Assembly (NCBI GenBank): GCA_026707285.1
Contig: JAPOXD010000023.1
Location: 124,001-188,000, forward strand
Reading direction: 5' to 3'
DNA length: 64,000 bases
Origin: Chloroflexota bacterium
GTDB lineage: Bacteria > Chloroflexota > UBA11872
In this document: piece by piece, positions 36,951 to 46,267 of the stretch
Position numbering within the stretch: position 1 is the stretch's first letter
How the letters are laid out: each line of letters opens with the position of its first letter
Program-made: the position numbers and the translations under genes
Notes under the pieces: model-generated
Databases searched by the model: none
What the model saw: only the letters and a program-made list of their open reading frames with translations
Told to the model about the DNA's origin: nothing

Positions 36951-37412
36951 TTATTTCGAGGGAGATTCCGCCTGTGCCAGTGCCAGAAACTCGCGCGTCA
37001 CAGCCTCGACCGCTGGTCGTCGATAGGCGGCCCAGAGATGTTGGCGACTACGCAGACCGAGACGAGCTGCGATGGCGGCCATCGGCTGGCCCTCGCAGTA
37101 CAACTGAAGAGCCAGGACTTGCCGCGGCGTCAAGATCATCGACGCCCGCTCGGTGGCCTGCTGGAGAAGTGCCCGTGCCGCATGCACGTCGGCGAAGGCG
37201 CTTCGTCGAAAGCGCTGGCGTGCCAGGCGCTTTACTCCAGGAAGGCCTACCAAGGCCGAATCGAGCAGGCGATAGCCGTCCGCTCGATGGCGCAAGGCGT
37301 CGTCAACCCACCGGTAGTACGCCGCGAATGACCGGCGACCGCGGCGCGGGACTCGGTGGTGTGCATATCCCCGCTCCAAGATTGATGGGGCGGAAGCTTC
37401 CGGCATCCGCAA
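36951..37412 (-). CDS. Small HTH protein of the tRNA-linked repeat module, copy 3
   Basis: The product has 153 residues and is intact. It has the same layout as copy 1: variable first 25 residues, then RRSFAAYYRWVDDALRHRAD, FRRSAFADVHAARALLQQAT and the HTH segment LTPRQVLALQLYCEGQPMAA then IAARLGLRSRQHLWAAYRR. Differences from copy 1 are scattered conservative changes (IL/VL, D/Q, V/A), as expected if the protein is under selection. Its position between a tRNA-like fragment and the ApeA-like gene repeats the layout at the island's left end. The function is unknown; see copy 1. Confidence 0.72.
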   Translation of the reverse strand: MRMPEASAPSILERGYAHHRVPRRGRRSFAAYYRWVDDALRHRADGYRLLDSALVGLPGVKRLARQRFRRSAFADVHAARALLQQATERASMILTPRQVLALQLYCEGQPMAAIAARLGLRSRQHLWAAYRRPAVEAVTREFLALAQAESPSK

Positions 37413-37827
37413 ACCCCGGCCGAGCGAATAGTACGGCCCTAGGATGCCGACAGATCCGCGAGCCGGAAACGCAGGATTCCGTAACTTTCGCCAAGCTGCC
37501 CCCCAGCTGTGGATATGCCCAAATCACGATGACGGTCCCCAAAGCCCAAGCGCTAGAAACTGCGCCCGCCATTCATTGGCCATGGAACGTCTTCCGCGCG
37601 ATTGATGGTGACAACCGTTCCTCTACCAAGCCCCTGGGCCTTCCCTTTGCATAAGCCGAAGCTGCCCGGATTTCCCCGGGCCTGGGATGCTCTGTTTATC
37701 TTCCAGACCACAGTTCGCCCTCACAAGACGACTATCCAGCGCACCTTCTCGCTCAAGCTCAACCAAACGTAGGTTCACAAGTCCTCTTATCGTCACCTGA
37801 TCTCTGCCACGAATCGAGGAATCGTTG
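37413..37827. other. Intergenic, no supported gene
   Basis: About 415 bases between HTH copy 3 and the ApeA-like gene. The first 100 bases share blocks (such as GCAGGATTCCGTA) with the region upstream of HTH copy 1, so this is probably the conserved upstream end of the module, which may hold its promoter. A GAGGA box at 37816-37820 serves the next gene. Confidence 0.5.
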
Positions 37828-39210
37828 ATGCCTATAAACGTCACTGACACACACGGCCGTCCAATAGTTCACTATCGAGGTACTTGCGATGTCACATATA
37901 CCGAGGATGAGACGACATTTAATGCTCACGGCTATTTCGAGGCTGCGCAATTCGCGTCCGGACGGATAGCCATTGGGGTCATTCCAACAGACCAAGCAAC
38001 ACCGACAAGAATCAACCTCGCTACTGAGACGAATGCCGCCGTTTCCTTCACAGGGCGAGCATTGACGTCCTGGACCATCAAAGCTACTGGCGAGACGTTC
38101 TTTTCAAGAATCCCTTGGCTCCTTCTGCCACTTGCGGCGTCACAACCGCGCGAACTCACCATGGCTGCGCAGTACCTCGAAGCGTCTCGGCCGGGCGCAA
38201 AGAAAGATGGCTATAGGCACGCTCACTTCCTGGTCTCAAACATGCTATGGCACCATCGGGCCATTGAAGAACCGGAGACAATTGAACTGAATCTTCGCGG
38301 ATATCACCTATCCGTGAATGCGGTGAACGACTATAGCGAAGTTGCGCACCGACTTACTCACGCACATGGAGTAGCGCCTACAGCGTGGATCCATGTCGAA
38401 AGTCCGCCGGGATTAAATAAGACGCTACATGATTTTCAAGACGTGATTGACGATCTTATGTATATATTTCGTCTTGTAACAGGCAACTACGTCGATTGGT
38501 ACTACGGCGAGACTCGAACGCCACCTGATGCCCGCCCGGTGGAACGGGTACATAAGTTTTCCACACCGACTAATTACTCGAACACTCTTCGATTCGAGCA
38601 CCTTCGGACTGGCCACACGTCTTTGGTGCCAAAACTCAATTTGGCCAACCTTGCGACTGCGTTCTTTGACGACTCAGTGCACAAGCTGAAAACTTCCCAA
38701 TTGAAGACTCTAGTAAACCAATTCACTACTGCCTGTAGTGATGCACCATTTTTCGAGTCATCGGGCCTCTTGGCATCTACTCTCACTGAACTGATAGTAT
38801 CCAAGAGATCGCAAGCCACGGACACATCAAATATCATCTCCAGGGCTAAGTACAAATCCCATGTAATACCGGCTCTGGACCAAGCCGTCAGGAGTCTAGA
38901 CTTGTTGAAGGATAAGCAAGATGCCATTCTCGCACATGTCATGGGTGGGTATCGCAGGTCGTTTCGGCAGAAGCTCCAAGCGTTGAGAGATGAGCTCGAT
39001 CTACCGTTAACTGACTGCCATATCAGCCTGATAGTTGCCACGAGAAACGCTCTGGTGCACAGAGGTACATTTCAGTCAAAAGCCGAAGATGGCGGGTGGC
39101 ACCATGACTATAATGTGCTGATCTGGACGAATCTCATCGCACTCTATCGACTACTTGGTTACCGTGGGGATCTACCTGAACAACCTCGCGGGCAATCCAT
39201 CATTGTCTAA
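37828..39210 (+). CDS. ApeA-like HEPN protein, abortive-infection candidate
   Basis: The product has 460 residues from ATG 37828 (GAGGA 7 bases upstream). The first 230 residues are beta-rich and of the kind found at the N-terminus of ApeA-type proteins (GTCDVTYTEDETTFNAHGYF). The C-terminal 180 residues are helical and end with VATRNALVHRGTF near residue 406, a perfect R-x4-H HEPN ribonuclease motif. ApeA is a single-gene anti-phage HEPN protein thought to act by cutting RNA. GC content is clearly lower than in the core genes. The family call rests on the N-terminal style, the R-x4-H motif and the setting; other large HEPN families are possible. Confidence 0.65.
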   Translation: MPINVTDTHGRPIVHYRGTCDVTYTEDETTFNAHGYFEAAQFASGRIAIGVIPTDQATPTRINLATETNAAVSFTGRALTSWTIKATGETFFSRIPWLLLPLAASQPRELTMAAQYLEASRPGAKKDGYRHAHFLVSNMLWHHRAIEEPETIELNLRGYHLSVNAVNDYSEVAHRLTHAHGVAPTAWIHVESPPGLNKTLHDFQDVIDDLMYIFRLVTGNYVDWYYGETRTPPDARPVERVHKFSTPTNYSNTLRFEHLRTGHTSLVPKLNLANLATAFFDDSVHKLKTSQLKTLVNQFTTACSDAPFFESSGLLASTLTELIVSKRSQATDTSNIISRAKYKSHVIPALDQAVRSLDLLKDKQDAILAHVMGGYRRSFRQKLQALRDELDLPLTDCHISLIVATRNALVHRGTFQSKAEDGGWHHDYNVLIWTNLIALYRLLGYRGDLPEQPRGQSIIV

Positions 39211-39363
39211 CGCAAAGTATACGAAAATCCGGGGTCTGCGTTCTACCTCCAATCGTACCCGCAATTTCTTGGGTGCAGCCCCCAAGGTCAATTGCAGTTT
39301 TCAGTCCATTAGTCGGAAGTGACGCAGGTGAAGGTTGGGGCAGACTCCGAAATAGTTGTTGAA

Positions 39364-40077
39364 TTAGACAAACACCGGTAGCCGGCTCTCGAGAGTCTCG
39401 AGCACCGATTTCCGCTGCTCAGGGGCGTGTGTGTATTCCAGTAGAGGTGTATGGCGTGCATCCTCGGTCGAACTGCCCTCGTCGACAAGAACGATGACCG
39501 AGTCCAGCCAGCTCCGCAGCTCTTCTCTGCAGTCTTGGTCGATCAGAGTCGTCCCGACTTGCCATTCGCGAATGATGTCGTCAAGCGCTGCGCTAGGCGG
39601 CTGCTCTCCCTCCACGTCCTCTGCGTCCGCGTGGCTCTTGTCGACATGCGCCGCCAAACGCGCCAAGTCTTTCCGAATCTCTTCATTGGACACCACGACC
39701 TCGGGTCCACCCTTGATGTCATGCGTGAAGCTATCGTCAAGATATCGAGTACAGCAGTATTCGGTCGCAGCGAGGCCGTCCGCAAGCTCGGTGAGGTCGT
39801 CGGTTTCAAGCCTGAAGCGTGCAGAAGCGAAGCGGATCTCGCTGGGATCACGCTTCTGCGATTGGATACCGGCGTTGTAGTGCTTGCGAGGGTAATCCCG
39901 CAATGGGTCAAGCTCCTTCACACCAGCAGGGAGGTTGATCTGCTGAAGCGCTTCAAGCACAGCTGTCTTGCCGGCTTCGTTAGGACCCAGCAGAATCGTC
40001 TTGGCCTGCTCCACCTCAAACCACCCCGTGTCACGGACACAACGATAGCCACGCACCCGAACGTGAGTCAGTTTCAT
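39364..40077 (-). pseudogene. OLD-like/AAA ATPase, truncated by a TAA codon
   Basis: The remaining 237 residues start MKLTHVRVRGYRCVRDTGWF with the Walker A loop LLGPNEAGKTAVLEALQ near residue 31, typical of ABC-like ATPases of the OLD/RecF group (as in GajA). The frame ends at TAA 39366-39364 after LPVFV. Beyond the stop, the same frame continues sensibly with FNNYFGVCPNLHLRHF for about 20 codons and then ends. Related proteins commonly have Tyr after LPVF-I/V, so TAT to TAA is likely. The signature motif, Walker B and any Toprim nuclease domain are gone. It lies 65 bp downstream of the type ISP gene on the same strand. Confidence 0.7.
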
Positions 40078-40142
40078 CGTCGTCCGTCCGCGGCATCAAC
40101 GGTCATGTTGTTGTCTCTAAGCATCGCAGTCGTCATTTCCTC

Positions 40143-43100
40143 TTAGCCCTCTTCAAGAGGTGGTAGCGCGCTCACAATGGATACTGTTTCGACGCTCACG
40201 GTCGTAATGCGCTTCACTAGGTCGATGATATAGCGGGGTTCTCGAATCTCGGCTGCCCAGTCATTTGGGTCGTTGACGATGCCACTTGCCTTGTCAGACG
40301 TTATCCGATAGCGATCAAGCAGCCATTCCAGCGCTGACCTAGGGCCGACAACGTAATCGTGGGCTTCGTCGGGTATGCCCACAAGCGTGATCCAGTCGTT
40401 GTAGACAATAACTGACCGATCTGGACTTCTTGATGCTCCGCCCCAACGCATCTTCTGCACCCGAAAACGTTCCGAGCCCTCGGGAGCGCCCGATGAAAGA
40501 CGTTCCTCCAGCGAGTATGGCACTGCATCCTCATAGCCAATGTGTAGGTCCAAGAGCTGCTGTCCGGCCTCCGAGAACGAGGCAAAGGCCGCCGCCGTCG
40601 ACACTTCGGGAATTCGAGGCAGCATGCGAGCAAGATCGCTGCCGTATCGTTCCCGATAGTCGGAAGAGTGCAAGATTCCATATATATAGGAAAAAATGTC
40701 ATCCTTCGTCACCCACTGCCCGTATCTCGTACGGTAGGCCTCAAGCGCCTGGTCTGAGACATTGTCTTCGCGATGTGGCTCGGCCGGGAGTAATTCTCCC
40801 TGCCCACTATCGGTCGAAGAAACCCAGATATAGCGTGGAAGGGTCTGGCAAGCTCGACCCGCACCTGCATTTGCTTTGTTTTCGGGGACGGTGTCGACAG
40901 CCAGGATACCGGGACTGCTCCTGGGCGTAGGCAACCCCCGTTCCACAAGAATTGTCGGGTTGCGCGTTTCCGGGGTAGGAAAAACCTTGGGCAGCTGATA
41001 GACCGAGTTATTCAAGATTCGGTCCATGTAGTAGTGCTGGCGGAAAAATGGACGATAGACTGCCGACCGAAACCCGTCATAATGAACTTCGGCCAACTGA
41101 TTCCTCTTGGCTCTTTGCTCAGCGCTGCCATCCCACTTGAACCTACCTTCGTCGCGGGCTACAGAATTGGCGCCTGCACTTAGGGCCCTCACCTGATCGT
41201 TGTAGAACGCAACCTGATCCTCGATCAATGCGCGCAACTTCACATAGGAGGAATTGAAGACCCACGCGTCCCGGCTCGTAATGGCCCCCAAAGATGAATG
41301 TTTGAACAATGGTGCGATGGACGGACTGGACTTCTCGCTCTGAATTATTGTCACAGGACGCAGTGTCATGTAGTGATCATTCCGCTGATTGATCCAATCT
41401 CCCTGTCTGTTTGGAACAATATTGGTCCACTCAATCTCGCCGAACTCCGCCCGGCTGACAGTCTCAAGCTTTCGTTCGCGAGTGAGGAAGTCTCCAATGT
41501 CGCAATATTCGATGGTCGCCGGTTGCGTGACTGCTTCAGGCCGCTTCACAAGAAGCAGCACGGCAACGCCGGCGCGGCTTCCTTGTTCGAATACACCTCC
41601 ACCCTCCCGCTTTCGAGTTTCCCCTGATGTGCGAGCATTGCCACGTAAGTCATAGACGTAAGCAAAGTGGAATTCCCTTTCGATCACTTTCCGGAAGCCG
41701 TCAAAGCTCTTGCCATCGAGGAAGCCACTATTGGTGACGAAACCGATGATACCGCCGTCACCTTCTTGCACTCGGTCTGAAGCCCACCGAATCGCTCTCA
41801 CGTACGAGTCGTAAAGAGGGTTCTTCAAGCCCTTAGTTTCTGATTGAGCAATGTAGCTGCGTGAGATCTTTTCGTCTATCGTCGGATAGGCTTGGTTCGC
41901 GTTATCGTCCTCGTGACTTGCTTGACCCCTAGACCAGGGCGGATTGCTGATGATGACGCGTATGTCCAGGGCAAGTTGGCGCTCAATTCTGTCGCTATTT
42001 CGCGGAAAGAACGTTGTGTCCGCACGGTCGCTCGCCTCGGATGCCTGGAACGTGTCGGTGAGTACGATGCCATCGAATGGCCGATACTCTCCAGCGAGCT
42101 CGACGTTGGCAGTCTCTATGTTGACGGCAGCGATGTAGTAAGCCAGCAACATGATTTCGTTCGCGTGCAACTCAGTTGCGTACTTGTGGAGTAATGTACT
42201 CCGGTCCAAAAGTCCGCTCTGTAGTAGCCGAGTAATGAACGTTCCAGTTCCGACGAACGGGTCGAGAATGTGCACACCCTCATCGCTCAGTGCAGCGTCG
42301 AACTCACGGCGCAACAGCTCCTGAACGCTGCGGACGATGAAATCCACAATCTCGACGGGCGTATAGACGATGCCCAACGATTCGGCGACCTTAGGATAGG
42401 CAACCTTGAAGAATCGCTCATAAAGTTCAACTATTACGCGCTGCTTTCCATGGGCGTTGTCTATTCCCTCCACCCGGCGGCGCACACTTGCGTAGAACTC
42501 TTCGAGCTCAGCCGTCTCGGCCTCAAGTCCGAATCCCTCAAGTTCGGCGATCATGCGTTGCATTACCCGAGACACAGGGTTGCGCTCTGCAAATTCATGC
42601 CCGCCGAACAGAGCGTCGAATACCGGCTTCGTAACCAGGTGTTGCGACAGCATTGCCGCCGCATGATCCCGAGAAACGGAGTCATTGAGGTTTCGCCGGA
42701 GAGCTGCAACGAACTCGTCGAATCGTGTAGCCACAGGGCTGTCAGGCAGGTCAATCAGAGCCCGGATACGCTCGTCGTGGCGGCGGGCGATGTCCGTTAC
42801 GGAATCAGCCCACCTCTCCCAGTAGCGACGCTCTCCGCAACGCTTCACGATCTGCGCGACAATGGCTGAGCGGAACTCGCCCAAGTCGAATTCGAGCAAG
42901 CCTTGGGTGATCTGCGCGTTCGCCTCATCACTCACATCTACGCTATCGCCATCATCCCCGTTCGTTCCCACACCGATTACTGAAATAGGCCCGTCGGCAC
43001 TCTTGTTGAGGTCGAGCTTGTTGATGTAGGCGTCGAAGCGCTCATCGTGAGAGCGCAGCGCCTGCAAGACCTGCCAGACATGGCTATAGGCGTCGTTACG

Positions 43101-44885
43101 ATCCAAGGCACTCTCGGGATCATCTCCCGACGGCACGACCACCGGCAGGATGACGTATCCATAACGCTTACCCTCGGCCTTGCGCATCACCCGTCCGACA
43201 GCCTGCACGACATCGATCTGAGACTTGCGAGGCTGCAAGAACAAGACTGCGTCGAGGGCCGGTACGTCGATTCCCTCGGTGAGACAACGGGCGTTGGAAA
43301 GAACATGACAGTTCCGGTCCTCAGCCGTTTCATCGCGGAGCCAAGCCAGAAGACGGTCGCGCTCGAGTACTCCGCTCTTCCCGTCAACATGTTTACCTTC
43401 GATCGCAAGCCTCCGCACGGCTAGCGCTGCCTCGTCCTGCTCGCGCTCGACCAAGCTCACGAAGTGCTGGGAGTATCTGATCGTGTTGGAGAACGCGACG
43501 GCGCGGCGCATCGGTTCAGGGTCGTCCTTGAATTCCGAGCCCTCCGGATCAACTTTGGCAAGCCCATTCAAACATCCGATGACGCGTCCCACATCAGCTA
43601 GCGCCTCGCCTTCGGCGAGCAACCTTTGGTGGTCACGGGCGATTTGCTTTTCACTCATCGCGAGAATCGTGACCTTATAGTCGCTCAGCAGATCCGCTTC
43701 GACCGCCTCCGCGAAGCTGAGCCGGTGAAACTCTGGGCCGTACTGCGTCACGTTGTCCATCGAGGCGACGAAGATGTCATCTTCCTTTGCTCGAAGCTGG
43801 GCCGACTCTGCATAAACGCGGGGCGTGGCGGTCATATAGAGCCGTTTGGCCGCATGCACCGCTTCGTCATCGTGAACAAGGAGAAACGATGAACCTTCAC
43901 CGGCGCGGTGGGCACCAGTTGTGCGATGCGCCTCGTCACATACCACCAGATCGAAAGCCGGAAGGCCAAAATCCTGGGCATCGGCGATCACCTGCATCGA
44001 CTGGTATGTGGTGAATACCACCGTCAAGAACCCGGGCGCGTCTGGCTTGGCAGTGTCGAGCAAGACCTTCGCATCGGTAGTCGCAGGAATCGGCATGTCA
44101 TAGATGCGGGTGCTATCACCATCGCCCATCCCGACTTTCGTGTCCGAGCAGACCGCAAAGACTCGAAGAGTCTCCTCGGCGTCAGCCCCCCACTCACGAA
44201 TCGACTGCGCCAGAAGTGAGAGTGACGGGGCAGCGAAGAGAACGCGCCCGCCCGAACCTGCCACTCGCTCCGCTATTCGCAACGCCGTCAAGGTCTTTCC
44301 GGTGCCGCAAGCCATGACCAGCTTGCCGCGGTCACTCGTCTCGAATCCTGAAATCGCGTCGTTGACAGCACGGGTTTGGTGAGGCCGCAGTTGCTTGCGC
44401 GGTCGTATCGAAAGCGGGTCGAATTCGTCCTGTAGGAATGCGTCCCAATCGATGGCCATGCCATCGAGTCCCACCAAATCGACACGCTGGACCGGGGGAT
44501 CGATGCTGCTTAGAGCGCGCGCCGCGTTGTCACTCCATTCCGTCGCGGTCGTAAAGATGTAACGCTCAACATAGGGTTCCCCGGTTGGGCGCCGCTGAGA
44601 TTCAGAAAGAAATGAGTCGATGTGATGTTTGTCAATTCGGTCCTGGCACTTGCACTGGATGGCTGCTAAGCCGCCATCGCGACGCCTCGCAACGATGTCA
44701 ATGCCTATGTCAACGCCATCGCGCCCCATCCATTGACTCCACGGCCAGACCTCGGCGAAGTGCGATCGATACAGGGGATCGGTGCGAAGCACCCTTGTCA
44801 CGAGAGGCTCAAAGGCTCGCCCTCGGTCTCGTTCGTCGGGATACCGTCGGCACAACACTTGGTAAACATCACCGAAGCCGCTCAT
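40143..44885 (-). CDS. Type ISP restriction-modification enzyme (single chain)
   Basis: The product has 1580 residues from ATG 44885 (GGGAG about 6 bases upstream). Domain order: Mrr-type nuclease (GRDGVDIGIDIVARRRDGG then AIQCKC; Asp63, Gln77, Lys79), SF2 helicase/translocase (MACGTGKTLTALRIA at 191-205, CDEAHRTTG near 315, QAVGRVMRKAEG), N6-adenine methyltransferase of the gamma class (DPFVGTGTFITRLL near 873, SNPPWSRG near 979) and a C-terminal target-recognition region of about 450 residues. Length and order match LlaGI/LlaBIII. These enzymes methylate one strand of an asymmetric site and cut when two translocating enzymes collide head-on. All motifs look intact, so it should be active. 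The recognition sequence cannot be predicted by eye. Confidence 0.93.
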   Translation of the reverse strand: MSGFGDVYQVLCRRYPDERDRGRAFEPLVTRVLRTDPLYRSHFAEVWPWSQWMGRDGVDIGIDIVARRRDGGLAAIQCKCQDRIDKHHIDSFLSESQRRPTGEPYVERYIFTTATEWSDNAARALSSIDPPVQRVDLVGLDGMAIDWDAFLQDEFDPLSIRPRKQLRPHQTRAVNDAISGFETSDRGKLVMACGTGKTLTALRIAERVAGSGGRVLFAAPSLSLLAQSIREWGADAEETLRVFAVCSDTKVGMGDGDSTRIYDMPIPATTDAKVLLDTAKPDAPGFLTVVFTTYQSMQVIADAQDFGLPAFDLVVCDEAHRTTGAHRAGEGSSFLLVHDDEAVHAAKRLYMTATPRVYAESAQLRAKEDDIFVASMDNVTQYGPEFHRLSFAEAVEADLLSDYKVTILAMSEKQIARDHQRLLAEGEALADVGRVIGCLNGLAKVDPEGSEFKDDPEPMRRAVAFSNTIRYSQHFVSLVEREQDEAALAVRRLAIEGKHVDGKSGVLERDRLLAWLRDETAEDRNCHVLSNARCLTEGIDVPALDAVLFLQPRKSQIDVVQAVGRVMRKAEGKRYGYVILPVVVPSGDDPESALDRNDAYSHVWQVLQALRSHDERFDAYINKLDLNKSADGPISVIGVGTNGDDGDSVDVSDEANAQITQGLLEFDLGEFRSAIVAQIVKRCGERRYWERWADSVTDIARRHDERIRALIDLPDSPVATRFDEFVAALRRNLNDSVSRDHAAAMLSQHLVTKPVFDALFGGHEFAERNPVSRVMQRMIAELEGFGLEAETAELEEFYASVRRRVEGIDNAHGKQRVIVELYERFFKVAYPKVAESLGIVYTPVEIVDFIVRSVQELLRREFDAALSDEGVHILDPFVGTGTFITRLLQSGLLDRSTLLHKYATELHANEIMLLAYYIAAVNIETANVELAGEYRPFDGIVLTDTFQASEASDRADTTFFPRNSDRIERQLALDIRVIISNPPWSRGQASHEDDNANQAYPTIDEKISRSYIAQSETKGLKNPLYDSYVRAIRWASDRVQEGDGGIIGFVTNSGFLDGKSFDGFRKVIEREFHFAYVYDLRGNARTSGETRKREGGGVFEQGSRAGVAVLLLVKRPEAVTQPATIEYCDIGDFLTRERKLETVSRAEFGEIEWTNIVPNRQGDWINQRNDHYMTLRPVTIIQSEKSSPSIAPLFKHSSLGAITSRDAWVFNSSYVKLRALIEDQVAFYNDQVRALSAGANSVARDEGRFKWDGSAEQRAKRNQLAEVHYDGFRSAVYRPFFRQHYYMDRILNNSVYQLPKVFPTPETRNPTILVERGLPTPRSSPGILAVDTVPENKANAGAGRACQTLPRYIWVSSTDSGQGELLPAEPHREDNVSDQALEAYRTRYGQWVTKDDIFSYIYGILHSSDYRERYGSDLARMLPRIPEVSTAAAFASFSEAGQQLLDLHIGYEDAVPYSLEERLSSGAPEGSERFRVQKMRWGGASRSPDRSVIVYNDWITLVGIPDEAHDYVVGPRSALEWLLDRYRITSDKASGIVNDPNDWAAEIREPRYIIDLVKRITTVSVETVSIVSALPPLEEG

Positions 44886-45342
44886 GCCTTCTCCCTCAAG
44901 AGTCGCGGGCGCCCAAGAGCAGGCTCGCGGATGCGAGCACCGTGTGTCACATCACACTCCTGGTCCGCCAGTTCGGCACACGCAACGCTCGAAACCAGTT
45001 CACGTTATCAGCTTATGCTCGCGCGGCTCACCAGTTTCCGGCGTTGCGTTCCCGATGCAGCCGATCGCCCTCGCGTTGGTCGGCGTACTATCCGGCCAGG
45101 ACGAGCTTGCCTCACATCAGGCAGGCCACCGCTCCTTCGCCAGATCTCGCTACGGCGGGCTGCGGTGGGACGAGACCTGCCCCGCTATCTGGATGCTGGG
45201 CGTATAGAGGCGACTCGAAGTCCCAGGACAACGGCCACGCCCCCCCTAGGCGTCGCGGCTTGAAGCGGAAACAACTCGCCAGGCTTCGGGTACTAACCGG
45301 ACAACAACTGGACGGCCGTTGCCGAGCCAATAGTGTGGGAGC
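44886..45342. other. Intergenic between divergent genes, no supported gene
   Basis: About 455 bases upstream of both the type ISP gene (minus) and the AbiEii-like gene (plus). It should hold both promoters, but no boxes are convincing. There is no control-protein-like small gene. Confidence 0.45.
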
Positions 45343-46254
45343 GTGAATTCTGACGCTGAGAATCCGTTCCGCGCAGCGTTCGCCAACGGCCTGCGGCGCC
45401 TCGCCCAGCGCACCGGCATCGCGGAAGATTGCCTTCGCCGCTCATTCCTTGTCGAACTGCTGCTGACCCGGCTGCTAGCGGACGCTCCCGACCGTTGGGT
45501 CCGCTTCGACGACTGGCGGTTGGAATTCCGCCACGACGGCGTGGCTTCTGCGCACGGCGATTCTGAAGTGGTCACCGAGCACGCTCGCGCGGCAGTGGAC
45601 GCTGCATTGCAGGGGGCCACTGCGCAGCAAGGGCTCGAGCAGGTGCAGCTGGCGGTCCGTCACTGCGGCCGTTGGCCAGAGGTCTCCCAAGGGCCCGCCC
45701 TGGCATACCGTGTCGAGGCCTCACACCACTACGGGGAAGCCGGAGACGCCGACTTGCTCATAGGGTTCGCCTATCCAGCCGAGGACGAGATTGAATGGTC
45801 CGACGGCCTCGACGTTCTGGCGGCCCAGGACGAGCCGCCGCCATTGCTCCCGACGCGCACGCGGCTGGCACAAGTGGCAGACCACTTTGGGTCCTACCTG
45901 GGCCTCACGAGCCGCTTTCCCGGCTGCCAGGACCTGCTAACCATCGCGCGGTTCGCGCCACACCTGACCTGCACGGCGCACCAGGTGCGTCGGGCGCTGG
46001 CGCGCATGTGGCCGTGGGATACATCACCGACCTGGCCGCTGGCGGTACCCGGGCCGCCGCCGTGGTGGGCCGTGCCGTATGGGAACGAAGCCGCCGAGCT
46101 TGGACTGCCGCAGTCGTTGGCTGTCGGTCACGCCTGGGCCGCGGCGCTGCTCGATCCCATCCTCAGTAGCACGATCTCGCCGGGTGCGACATGGGACCCT
46201 ACGCGGGCCCGGTGGGCCGAACCGGCGCAGCAGGCAGCCCGAGGTACCTGCTGA
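45343..46254 (+). CDS. Possible AbiEii-like nucleotidyltransferase, divergent
   Basis: The product has 303 residues from GTG 45343. Coding potential is good, with a helical opening FANGLRRLAQRTGIAEDCLR then FLVELLLTRLLADAPDRWVR, like the start of AbiEii/AbiGii proteins, and PGCQDLLTIARFAPHLT where that family has its Lys-Asp-Leu stretch. The nucleotidyltransferase Gly-Gly/Ser and Asp-x-Asp motif is not evident, though GDADLLIGF near 135 might be a remnant. It faces the replication-relaxation gene, with 13 bp between the stops. It might instead be an island gene of unknown family. Confidence 0.45.
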   Translation: MNSDAENPFRAAFANGLRRLAQRTGIAEDCLRRSFLVELLLTRLLADAPDRWVRFDDWRLEFRHDGVASAHGDSEVVTEHARAAVDAALQGATAQQGLEQVQLAVRHCGRWPEVSQGPALAYRVEASHHYGEAGDADLLIGFAYPAEDEIEWSDGLDVLAAQDEPPPLLPTRTRLAQVADHFGSYLGLTSRFPGCQDLLTIARFAPHLTCTAHQVRRALARMWPWDTSPTWPLAVPGPPPWWAVPYGNEAAELGLPQSLAVGHAWAAALLDPILSSTISPGATWDPTRARWAEPAQQAARGTC

Positions 46255-46267
46255 GCATGAATTCGCC

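Noticed and set aside
36545-37654. A 369-codon plus-strand open frame across the HTH module copy 3
   Set aside because: It crosses the tRNA-like fragment, the trailer and the antisense of the HTH gene. The HTH gene is conserved between copies and this frame is not.
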